This document shows, piece by piece, positions 35,705 to 42,986 of a stretch of 44,151 nucleotides of DNA. Made by a program: the position numbers and the translations under genes. The notes beneath the pieces are model-generated. The model was not told the DNA's origin. It did not search any database and was given only the letters and a program-made list of their open reading frames with translations. Origin of the DNA: Pseudomonadota bacterium (GTDB lineage Bacteria; Desulfobacterota; Binatia; UBA1149). The stretch is taken from the NCBI GenBank assembly GCA_014382245.1, contig JACNKC010000051.1:1-44151 (forward strand). Direction: 5' to 3'. Position 1 is the stretch's first letter. Every line of letters begins with the position of its first letter.

Positions 35705-36418
35705 ATGAAAAATGTGAACGTCGAGGCACCGGTCATAGCCGAAGTAGCGCCCGGCCCGCAGCTGCACGCGGCAGCCCGCTGCACGATGTACCGGCAGCTG
35801 GGTTGGTGGCTGGGTTTTCCCTGGGAAGATTTTCACGCGGCGGCGCTCGCCGGGGAGATCGCGGCCGCGACCCGCGAGTGGTCGGGGTCCTTACCGTGGA
35901 CCGTGGCGGGCCTGGACAACCTGTGTGCGCGCCTGGGCGAGGTCGAGGGTGGGGTCGAGGCCGACTACGATCTTTTTCAATCGGCTTACGTCGGTCTTTT
36001 CGACGTGGGCGCCGGCGGCCCCCCCTGCCCGCTGTACGGCGGCAGCTGGGCCGGCGACCGGCAGAAGACCATGGAAGAGGCGCTGCGTTTCTATCGCTTT
36101 TTCGGGCTCACTATCTCCACCGACGAGCGCGAGCTGCCCGACCACGTGACCACGCAGATGGAGTTCCTGCACTTTGCCTGCTTCAAGGAGGCCGGGGCGG
36201 TCGGCTCCGGCAATGATGCCGGGCAGTACCGCCGAGCCACGCGTGATTTCCTGGCTCGACACCCGGCTCGATGGCTTCCCCTCGCACTTCAAAAACTCAA
36301 CTCGCTCGACGACGAACGCTGCCCTCCCTTCTGGCACGCCCTTCTCGAGCTCGCGGGCAGCTGTTGCAGCAGCGACCTGGCATGGCTGGTTGCCTCGGAG
36401 GGCCCGGTCGAAAAATAG
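35705..36418 (+). CDS. TorD/DmsD-type molybdoenzyme chaperone
   Basis: A 237-residue cytoplasmic chaperone that inserts cofactor into, and proofreads the Tat signal of, molybdoenzyme alpha subunits. Family motifs are 'AYVGLFDVGAGGPPCPLYGGSW' and 'ERELPDHVTTQMEFLHFACFKEAG'. The start at 35705 has GGAGAG upstream. It is the last gene of the operon and must presumably serve both alpha subunits, since no second chaperone is seen. Confidence 0.9.
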   Translation: MKNVNVEAPVIAEVAPGPQLHAAARCTMYRQLGWWLGFPWEDFHAAALAGEIAAATREWSGSLPWTVAGLDNLCARLGEVEGGVEADYDLFQSAYVGLFDVGAGGPPCPLYGGSWAGDRQKTMEEALRFYRFFGLTISTDERELPDHVTTQMEFLHFACFKEAGAVGSGNDAGQYRRATRDFLARHPARWLPLALQKLNSLDDERCPPFWHALLELAGSCCSSDLAWLVASEGPVEK

Positions 36419-36468
36419 GGAGTATCCCCCTTCTATAACTGCTGTTGAAGGTGTAGCCTGCCGCCACC

Positions 36469-37509
36469 ATGAAAATTGAAACCGGTATCCCGCTTAACGA
36501 CTGGCGTGCGGTGGCGCCAGCCGCCCTGCGCGCCGAGCAACTCGGTTTTGACGGCGTGCTGAGCTTTGAGATCGCCAACGACCCCTTCATGCCGTTGGCC
36601 TTCGCCGCCCTGGCCACCGAGCGCGTGAGCCTGGGCACCGCCATCGCGGTGGCTTTTCCACGCAGCCCCATGGTGGTGGCCAACACGGCCTGGGATCTCA
36701 ACGTGCAGTCAGGCGGGCGTTTCACGCTGGGCCTGGGCACGCAGGTCAAGGGCCACAACGAGCGACGCTTCAGCGTACCGTGGTCGGCGCCGTTGCCGCG
36801 CATGCGCGAGTACGTGCAGGCCCTGCGCGCGATATGGCGCTGCTGGGAGAACGGCGAAAAGCTCGACTTCACGGGCGAGCACTACAATTTTACGCTCATG
36901 ACGCCCGAATTCTCACCGCCGCCTTCGGGCCTGCCGCCGGTACCAGTGACCATAGCCGCGGTACGCCCGGCAATGCTGAAGATGGCCGGACAGGTTTGCG
37001 ACGGCGTACGCCTGCACGGTTTCGCCACCCGTCGCTACCTCGAACAAGTGGCCATGCCAGCCCTGGCCGAGGGAATGGAGAAGGGCCACCGCGCACGCGA
37101 CCAGTTCGAAATCTGGGGCGGCGGTTTTATATCCACCGGACCCGACGAAGAAGCAGTTGCGAAGCAGCGCGAGTGGGTGCGCTACCGCATAGGTTTTTAC
37201 GGATCCACTCGCAGCTACCTACCCGTGCTGGAAGTGCACGGCTGGGAAGAGCTCGGCGCGAAGCTGAACGACATGGCGAGAAACGGCAAGTGGAAAGAAA
37301 TGCCGGCCGAGATACCCGACCAGGTGCTCGACGAATTCACCGTGTCGGCCACCTGGAGGGACCTCGCTCCAGCCGTCGAGCAACGCTTCGGCGGCCTCGT
37401 CGACAGCATCACCCTGGAGGCGCCCGCGGCCGACTCCGGGCTGGACGAAGAATTCAGCGAACTGCTCACAGACCTCAAGCGTATACCCTCCCCCTTTCGG
37501 CCCTCCTGA
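36469..37509 (+). CDS. LLM-class F420-dependent oxidoreductase (TIGR03617-like)
   Basis: Luciferase-like TIM-barrel enzyme of 346 residues, closest to the TIGR03617 group of presumed F420-dependent oxidoreductases. 'IETGIPLNDWRAVAPAALRAEQLGFDGVLSFE', 'ERVSLGTAIAVAFPRSPMVVANTAWDLNVQSGGRFTLGLGTQVKGHNERRF' and 'TIAAVRPAMLKMAGQVCDGVRLHGF' are the diagnostic blocks. It starts 50 bp after the chaperone, without a clear ribosome site, so it may have its own promoter. It may act on a steroid-like or acyl substrate, by analogy with actinobacterial relatives. Confidence 0.9.
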   Translation: MKIETGIPLNDWRAVAPAALRAEQLGFDGVLSFEIANDPFMPLAFAALATERVSLGTAIAVAFPRSPMVVANTAWDLNVQSGGRFTLGLGTQVKGHNERRFSVPWSAPLPRMREYVQALRAIWRCWENGEKLDFTGEHYNFTLMTPEFSPPPSGLPPVPVTIAAVRPAMLKMAGQVCDGVRLHGFATRRYLEQVAMPALAEGMEKGHRARDQFEIWGGGFISTGPDEEAVAKQREWVRYRIGFYGSTRSYLPVLEVHGWEELGAKLNDMARNGKWKEMPAEIPDQVLDEFTVSATWRDLAPAVEQRFGGLVDSITLEAPAADSGLDEEFSELLTDLKRIPSPFRPS

Positions 37510-37529
37510 AAAGGCCGCTGCCTGAAAGT

Positions 37530-37591
37530 AGACCTACTACCTTTTCGGGGTTTGAGACGTGGTCTTAAACCCCGAAAAGGTACGTCTTCCC
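37530..37591. repeat. 62-bp palindromic element, copy B (reverse orientation)
   Basis: Reverse complement of copy A with three differences. The arms ACCTTTTCGGGGTTT and AAACCCCGAAAAGGT give a stem of about 20 bp. It sits between the convergent F420-type and thiolase genes, where it could also act as a bidirectional terminator, though neither side has a T-run. Confidence 0.9.
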
Positions 37592-37596
37592 CTTCT

Positions 37597-38748
37597 TCAA
37601 GAAGAAGTGAGGATGGTAACGCAACTCACGCCGGGAAACCCGTAAACGTGGGTGAAGCCCGTGCGCGGGCTGCCGGGCACTTGATGGGCGCCGGCGCGCC
37701 CCCGTAGCTGCAGGCAGACCTCGTGCACCTGCCGCAGGCCCGAGGCGCCTATGGGCTCACCGTTAGCCAGCAGTCCGCCGTCGGTGTTTACCGGCAGGCG
37801 CCCCTCGATGGCGGTCTCGCCGTCGCGAACGAGCGCTTCCTGCTCGCCGTCGGCGCAGAATCCGCACTCGGCCATGTGCATGATCTCGTGCCCGGCCTCG
37901 GTGTCCTGCAGTTGTATGACGTCGATGTCTTCGGGGCCCACGCCCGCGGCTTCAAAAGCCTCGCGCGAGGCTTCCACCGACGGCCCGGGCACCCAGCGCA
38001 CGGGCGTAGACGGGGTCAGCGTCTCGAATGATCCGTAACGGCGAGTGCGAAAAACGTCGGCGCGCAGCTGCACCGGGCTGGTCGTGTAGCGCGCCGCGAT
38101 ATCGGCGCGGCAAAGCACCACCGCCACCGCACCCTCGCTGGGCGAACAGAAGTGGTACTTGCGCAGGGGATCGCAGACCATCGGCGACCCGGCGATCTCT
38201 TCTTCGCTTATCTGCTTGCGCCGCCACGCCCGCTCGTTCAGCGAGCCGTTGCGAAAAGCCTTGGCCGACACGCGGTTGAGGCAATCCTCGCTGATGCCAT
38301 GGTCGTGCATGTAGCGCATTGTTTTCATGGCGAAGTACTGCGGGTTGAGCGCTAGGCCGGTCTCGCCGTACCACTGCCCCAACCCGATGCTCTCGAGCGT
38401 GTCACCCACAGAGAACGCGCCGCGCGGGTGCTTGTCCATACCCACGGCTATGGCCACATCGGCCTGCCCGGCAGTGATAGCATTGGCGGCCGTCAACAGC
38501 AGGTTGCCACCGGTGGCGCAGCCGTTGTACAGGGTGGTGAAGGGAATGCCCGTCAGCCCCATGTGCTTTATCATCGTGTCGGGCTGCAGCACCTCGAGGC
38601 TGCCAGCGCAGGCAAACTGTATGTCGCTCCAGCCAAGGCCGGCGTCCGAAAGCGCGTCGTTGGCAGCGGCCACGCCCATCTCGATGGGGCCCACGCCCTC
38701 GTGTCGACCGAAGGGATACAGCCCGCTGCCCAGTATCGAAACGTTCAT
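37597..38748 (-). CDS. SCP2-type thiolase/aldolase-like protein
   Basis: Thiolase-fold enzyme of 383 residues of the SCP-x/Ltp type. The nucleophilic-Cys region is 'TTLYNGCATGGNLLLTAANAI' (Cys77); the C-terminal His block is 'NTDGGLLANGEPIGASGLRQVHEV', and the last motif is 'GFPGVSCVTIL'. In steroid degraders such proteins pair with a DUF35 partner to release side-chain fragments by thiolysis or retro-aldol cleavage. The next gene here is exactly such a DUF35 protein, overlapping by ATGA. Confidence 0.92.
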   Translation of the reverse strand: MNVSILGSGLYPFGRHEGVGPIEMGVAAANDALSDAGLGWSDIQFACAGSLEVLQPDTMIKHMGLTGIPFTTLYNGCATGGNLLLTAANAITAGQADVAIAVGMDKHPRGAFSVGDTLESIGLGQWYGETGLALNPQYFAMKTMRYMHDHGISEDCLNRVSAKAFRNGSLNERAWRRKQISEEEIAGSPMVCDPLRKYHFCSPSEGAVAVVLCRADIAARYTTSPVQLRADVFRTRRYGSFETLTPSTPVRWVPGPSVEASREAFEAAGVGPEDIDVIQLQDTEAGHEIMHMAECGFCADGEQEALVRDGETAIEGRLPVNTDGGLLANGEPIGASGLRQVHEVCLQLRGRAGAHQVPGSPRTGFTHVYGFPGVSCVTILTSS

Positions 38749-39197
38749 CCTTCTACCGGCCGGAAGGCAAAAGTAACGACCTCTTCGCCCTCGTTGTTTT
38801 TAAAAAACGTCTCGATCACCAATTCCATCTCCATGCCGATGCGCAGGCGCGCCGGATCGTTTTCGGTCAAACGAGATTCCACGCGCACGCCGTCGGCCAA
38901 CTCTATGTAGCCAACACCGAAGGGTACGAACTCGCGCGCGTTGCCCGTCCAGGGATGGGGAGGCGGAAAGTGCTGCACCGTCCAGGTCCACAGCGTACCG
39001 CTACGCCCCAGTTCTACCTCTTCGCAGGCTTGCGAAGGACAGGCCGGGCAGCCGCGCTGCACCGGGAAAGTGGTCTCACCGCAATCCGGGCAACGGCTCC
39101 CGAGAAGGGCTGGATGCTCAGACGGCCAGGTAAACAGGCCCTCTGCAACCGGCCGCGGCGCGCTCGTCGTGTCTCTCACCTGTCTACTCACCCCCAT
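38745..39197 (-). CDS. DUF35 OB-fold, zinc-ribbon acyl-CoA-associated protein
   Basis: A 150-residue partner of thiolase-like enzymes. An N-terminal helical part (VAEGLFTWPSEHPALLGSR) is followed by a rubredoxin-like Zn ribbon (CPDCGETTFPVQRGCPAC) and an OB-fold ('GTLWTWTVQHFPPPHPW', 'PFGVGYIELADGVRVESRL'). ATG 39197 is preferred; an upstream start at 39251 adds an untypical segment. The stop overlaps the thiolase start, as in Ltp2/ChsH2-type complexes. Confidence 0.9.
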   Translation of the reverse strand: MGVSRQVRDTTSAPRPVAEGLFTWPSEHPALLGSRCPDCGETTFPVQRGCPACPSQACEEVELGRSGTLWTWTVQHFPPPHPWTGNAREFVPFGVGYIELADGVRVESRLTENDPARLRIGMEMELVIETFFKNNEGEEVVTFAFRPVEG

Positions 39198-39330
39198 CCG
39201 GGCTAGGCCGGCAAAGCCCGCCCGAAAACACAGGACTAGCCGCCCGGCCACCTCGAAACAACGGCAGCGGCCAGCCCGTGAATTATGAAAATAGCCGCTT
39301 GCGTCAAGGCCGTCCCGGGTGTTTACTTAT

Positions 39331-39340
39331 GTTAGCTAAC
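39331..39340. promoter_or_regulatory. Palindrome in the DUF35/ferredoxin divergent region
   Basis: GTTAGCTAAC is a perfect 10-bp palindrome inside an AT-rich patch (tttacttatgttagctaacta) in otherwise GC-rich DNA. It lies midway between the divergent thiolase/DUF35 and ferredoxin/diiron units. It may be a TetR-type operator or overlap a promoter; inferred. Confidence 0.4.
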
Positions 39341-39425
39341 TATCCGCTTTCAGTCCGCCCTTGCCGTTAAACGCGGGACAGCCGACGCGCCGCCGGCCCA
39401 CCGCAGGACAAGGAGAAAGTTTCGG

Positions 39426-39701
39426 GTGCCAATGCACGTCGAGATCTGCGAAGACGACTGTATCAACTGTGGCCTGTGCGCCGAGCGCGCACCGTCCAAC
39501 GTCGAGGAAGTACCCGACGCCGAACTGCCACGCATAGTTCGACAACCCCTGGGCACAGAAGAAGAAGAGGCCTGCCTCGAGGCGGCCGAGTACTGTCCGC
39601 TTGGTGGCTTTCACGCCGATCAACGACAGGAAGGAGGCAGCGTCCGCGAAGACGTCCCCGCGGGGGATAACGGCACCCGCGCGCGGGCCATGCCACCCTG
39701 A
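39426..39701 (+). CDS. Single-cluster ferredoxin
   Basis: A 91-residue ferredoxin. Three Cys in 'CINCGLC' and a distant Cys-Pro in 'EAAEYCPLGGFHAD' ligate one [4Fe-4S] cluster. The fourth Cys of the bacterial two-cluster motif is absent. The C-terminal 25 residues are polar and disordered. The start is taken at GTG 39426, 10 nt after AAGGAG; ATG 39432 is the alternative. It is likely the electron donor for an oxygenase or desaturase nearby, such as the diiron protein 122 bp downstream. Confidence 0.88.
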   Translation: MPMHVEICEDDCINCGLCAERAPSNVEEVPDAELPRIVRQPLGTEEEEACLEAAEYCPLGGFHADQRQEGGSVREDVPAGDNGTRARAMPP

Positions 39702-39823
39702 TAAAAGCACCGCCACGCGCAACGCCTTTGCCGCCACGCGACTGCGACCAGGCCCGACGTCCCGGGACAACCACAACACCGCCCGACAACAGCTCGCCTT
39801 GGCGGCGAACGGAGAAAACGAAA

Positions 39824-40810
39824 ATGCAACAGGCACAGGAAACGGCGACCCTCGAAGAGATCATCACCCCGATAAAAACGCTGTGGAAGTTCGACTACGA
39901 ACCCCACATCAAGGCACTGCGTGACCTCTACGAGAAGGCCAAGAAAGAACAGTGGAACGCGGCTTCAGACATCCCCTGGCAACTGGAAACCAACCCGGCC
40001 GACGTCGGCGTAATCGCCGGCCCCGGCGGCGACCCTCTCGACGGTTGCAACTTCATGGCCGAACTGAGCGATGAACAGCGCAGCGAGCTGGACAAGCGAC
40101 GGTCGGCATGGACGCTGTCGCAGATGCTGCACGGCGAACAGGGTGCCATGCTCTGCTGCGGGCAACTGGTCGAGGCCGTGCCCGACATGGACGGCAAGCT
40201 CTACGCGTCTACCCAGGTAATTGACGAGGCCAGGCACGTGGAGGTCTTTCACCGCTACATCACCCGCCTCGACCAGGTCTACCCGCTCATGCCCTCGCTA
40301 AAGCAGCTCTTGAACGCGGTGCTCGGGGCCGAGATGTGGCAGAAAAAATGCATCGGCATGCAGGTCATCGCCGAGAGCCTGGCCATGGGCTCGTTCAAGA
40401 TGATGAAAAAGGCCACCAACGACGAGGTGCTCAAGCAGGTGGTCGAACTCACGGCCCAGGACGAGGCGCGCCACGTTTCCTTCGGGCTCATCTACATGAA
40501 AGACGAGCTGCCGCGCATGGCCGAGGACGAGCGTGACGAGGTCGAGGACTTTGCCCTCGCGGGCGTGAGCATGCTCGCGTCGCCCGAAAACCAGGTCAAG
40601 AATGGTGAGTTCCTGTTCACCTTGCTCGCCGAGGTCGGAGCCGATACCGACGCGGCGGCGGCCGAGCTCCAGCAGAAGTACTCCGACCCGGCCTTCGTGG
40701 CGGCACTACCCAACCCGTTCAGGGACTACGTGGTTCCGCAGCTCGAACGCGTGGGCCTGATAACCGAACGCACGGAATCCAGCTACCGGGAGATGGGGCT
40801 GCTCAACTAG
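39824..40810 (+). CDS. Ferritin-like diiron protein
   Basis: A 328-residue four-helix-bundle protein with a complete carboxylate-bridged diiron set: Glu105 (LHGEQGAML), Glu135/His138 (DEARHVEVF), Glu184 (VIAESLAMG) and Glu214/His217 (DEARHVSFG). The spacing resembles R2-like and AurF-like oxygenases rather than storage ferritins. ATG 39824 follows GGAGAAAACGAAA; a 32-residue upstream extension is open but lacks family resemblance. It follows a ferredoxin gene, its plausible reductant. It probably oxidises an organic substrate with O2; which one is unknown. Confidence 0.88.
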   Translation: MQQAQETATLEEIITPIKTLWKFDYEPHIKALRDLYEKAKKEQWNAASDIPWQLETNPADVGVIAGPGGDPLDGCNFMAELSDEQRSELDKRRSAWTLSQMLHGEQGAMLCCGQLVEAVPDMDGKLYASTQVIDEARHVEVFHRYITRLDQVYPLMPSLKQLLNAVLGAEMWQKKCIGMQVIAESLAMGSFKMMKKATNDEVLKQVVELTAQDEARHVSFGLIYMKDELPRMAEDERDEVEDFALAGVSMLASPENQVKNGEFLFTLLAEVGADTDAAAAELQQKYSDPAFVAALPNPFRDYVVPQLERVGLITERTESSYREMGLLN

Positions 40811-40965
40811 GGCGTAGTACATGGCCGGCGTGACCGAGTCGTCCGCGGCAATCGCGGCGGTCCGGTCACGCCTTGCACGCGCCGGGCTGTGGACACAGCT
40901 CGACGCAACAACTTTACTTCACAGCGCGCAGCAGGAATCGGCGCGCAAAGGAGAACCTCGGCTCG

Positions 40966-41766
40966 ATGCTCGAACTTTACCACGCCCGCGTGTCAACGTG
41001 CTCGGTCAAGGTGCGCCTTGTACTGGCCGAAAAAGAACTGGAGTGGACCAGCCGCGAGGTTGACCTGCTCGCGGGCCAGCAACACGATCCCGATTACGTA
41101 CTGCTCAACCCCGGTCACGTGGTGCCCACGCTGGTCGATGACGGCAAAATATTAGTCGAGTCTACGCTCATCAACGAGTACCTCGACGACGCGTATCCCG
41201 ACCCCCCGTTGCGACCCGCAGCGGCCGACCAACGCCACGCCATGCGCGCCTGGACCAAGCTCCTCGACGAAAAAATCCACGTTGCCATAGGCGTCCTGAC
41301 CTACGCCATAGGCATGCGGCCGGTCATACTCGCCGGCAACCCTGGAGAGTTCAAGAAAAGACTCCAGCAGGTACCCGAGCCGGCCAAGCGCGAAGGGCTG
41401 CTCTCCATCATCGAGCACGGAGTAGAATCTCCTCTCATCCCTGGCGCGGTAGCCACGGTTGTGGGCCTGCTCGACCGCGTAGACGAAGCGCTCGAACACG
41501 CCGACTGGCTCGCCGGTGAGCACTGGAGCCTGGCCGAAGCCTGCGTGCTGCCCTGCGTGCTGCGGGTAGACAACCTGGCACTCGGCTCACTGCTTTCGCC
41601 CGACCGGCGCCCGCGCCTGGCCGAGTGGTACGATCGCGTTCGCGCCCGCCCCTCTTTTGCCGAGGCAGTCACCACCTGGGTACCACCCGAAATAGTTGAA
41701 CTCATCCACTCCAACGGTGAGCTCGTACGCGAACAGGTCGAGGCCATGGCCGGGGAATCCAACTGA
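40966..41766 (+). CDS. Glutathione S-transferase family protein
   Basis: A 266-residue GST. The N-terminal thioredoxin-like domain starts 'LELYHARVSTCSVKVRLVLAEKELEW', with Ser10/Cys12 near the catalytic position, and contains the glutathione-binding 'GHVVPTLVDDGKILVESTLINEYLDDAYP'. The helical C-terminal domain has 'WLAGEHWSLAEACVLPCVLRVDNL'. The start at ATG 40966 matches the family; GGAG lies 12 nt upstream. Its TGA overlaps the ATG of the monooxygenase gene (TGATG), so they are coupled. It may handle an epoxide, quinone or CoA intermediate. Confidence 0.9.
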   Translation: MLELYHARVSTCSVKVRLVLAEKELEWTSREVDLLAGQQHDPDYVLLNPGHVVPTLVDDGKILVESTLINEYLDDAYPDPPLRPAAADQRHAMRAWTKLLDEKIHVAIGVLTYAIGMRPVILAGNPGEFKKRLQQVPEPAKREGLLSIIEHGVESPLIPGAVATVVGLLDRVDEALEHADWLAGEHWSLAEACVLPCVLRVDNLALGSLLSPDRRPRLAEWYDRVRARPSFAEAVTTWVPPEIVELIHSNGELVREQVEAMAGESN

Positions 41767-42957
41767 TGGCCACCGCCCACACGGCTGCTCAAACCCGCGA
41801 ACAACTGGTGGCGGCAGCCCGCGAAATCGCGCCGGCCATCGCCGAGCGCGCCGCCGACTGCGAAACTCAACGCAGACTGCCGGCCGAAACCATAGTCGAC
41901 TTCCGCCGCGCCGGGCTGTTGCGCGCGTTGGTGGCGCCGGCTTACGGTGGCTACGGGCTGGAGATAGGCACGGTGATAGAAACCTCGCGCGAGATAGCGC
42001 GGGCCTGCGGCAGCAGCGGCTGGTGCCTGGCCATATGCACACTGCACACCGACCTCGCCTCGGGTTTTCCGCAAGCCGCGCGCGACGAAATATTCGCCGA
42101 ACGCCCTGACCCTGTGATCTGCGGCGTGTTCATGCCCAGCGGCACGGCCACCAGGGCCAGCGACGGCTGGCGACTGACGGGCGCGTGGAACTTTGCCAGC
42201 ACCTGCGACCACGCCGACTTCGGACTCTTTGCAGCCGTCATCAACGACCCGCGCGAGGGCGACCCGCCGGTGGCCAGCTTCGCGCTGCGGCGCGACCAGT
42301 TCTCTATCGTCGACAACTGGCACACGGCCGGCCTTTGCGGCACGGGCAGCAAGCAGGTCGTCATCAACGACGCGGTCATAGCCGACAGCCACGTGATGGC
42401 GGTCGTACCGGGCACCGTGCGCGCGGGCGGTGGCGACCGGCGGGACGACGGACGCCTGTCGGCCGGACTGCCCGGCAGCTCGGTGGCGACCCTGGGCCTG
42501 GCCGGCGTGGCCATGGGAATAGCGCTGGGCGCACTCGACCGATTCGAGCAACGCCTGAAGGGCAAGCTCAGGGAGGGTAGTTTCAAGGACAACGACCGGC
42601 AGGTGGCCGCGCAACTGCGCTTCTCGGAGTCCGCGAGTGAAGTCGACGTGGCCGAGCTGCTGGTGCTGCGTGACCTCGACGAAATGACCGCCGACACGCT
42701 GGCCGGACGCCGCTCGAATGAACAGCAGCGTGCGCGCTACCGCCGCGACGCAGCCTGGGCCATACAGGCCTGCGCCCGAGCCACCGCCCGCCTTCAACCG
42801 GCAGCGGGCGCCGGGTCCATCATGCTCGCCGACCCGCTGCAACGCGCGGTGCGCGACGCACAGACTATCTCGGCCCACGTGGTGGCCGACCTCGATGGCG
42901 GACACGAGGCCTGGGCGCGCGCGCCTGGGGCTCCCCGGCGAAGACCTCCTCAGCTAG
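41766..42957 (+). CDS. HsaA-like flavin-dependent monooxygenase (C-terminal frameshift)
   Basis: Acyl-CoA-dehydrogenase-fold oxygenase of the HsaA/type D flavin-dependent monooxygenase group, which uses reduced flavin from a partner. 'AYGGYGLEIGTVIETSREIARACGSSGWCLAI', 'TGAWNFASTCDHADF', 'DNWHTAGLCGTGSKQVVIND' and 'PLQRAVRDAQTISAHVVADLD' match the family. The frame breaks in a (GC)5 tract at 42915-42924. Read on, the protein ends in an atypical 'PGAPRRRPPQ...' tail at 42998. With one more GC unit it ends 'WARARLGLPGEDLLS' and stops at TAG 42955-42957. That tail is the one expected for the family, so the given end is the restored one. HsaA acts in steroid ring degradation; the link here is suggestive. 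Confidence 0.85.
42915..42924 (+). other. (GC)5 tract at the frameshift
   Basis: GCGCGCGCGC within the HsaA-like gene. Twelve bases, i.e. (GC)6, would join the upstream frame to the conserved LGLPGEDLLS end, so a single dinucleotide loss explains the break. It could be a real mutation, a phase-variable tract or an assembly error. Confidence 0.8.
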
Positions 42958-42986
42958 GAACCTGCGCGGCGACCGGCGACGAAGGA

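Noticed and set aside
37530-37591. Simple intrinsic terminator as the sole explanation of the palindrome
   Set aside because: There is no T-run, and the same 62 bases recur at 24595, so a dispersed element is the better description.
39728-39823. N-terminal extension of the diiron protein
   Set aside because: Pro/Thr/Arg-rich, unlike the family; a ribosome site lies before ATG 39824.
42915-42930. Programmed ribosomal frameshift
   Set aside because: No slippery heptamer or downstream stimulatory structure; a simple GC-unit loss explains the break.
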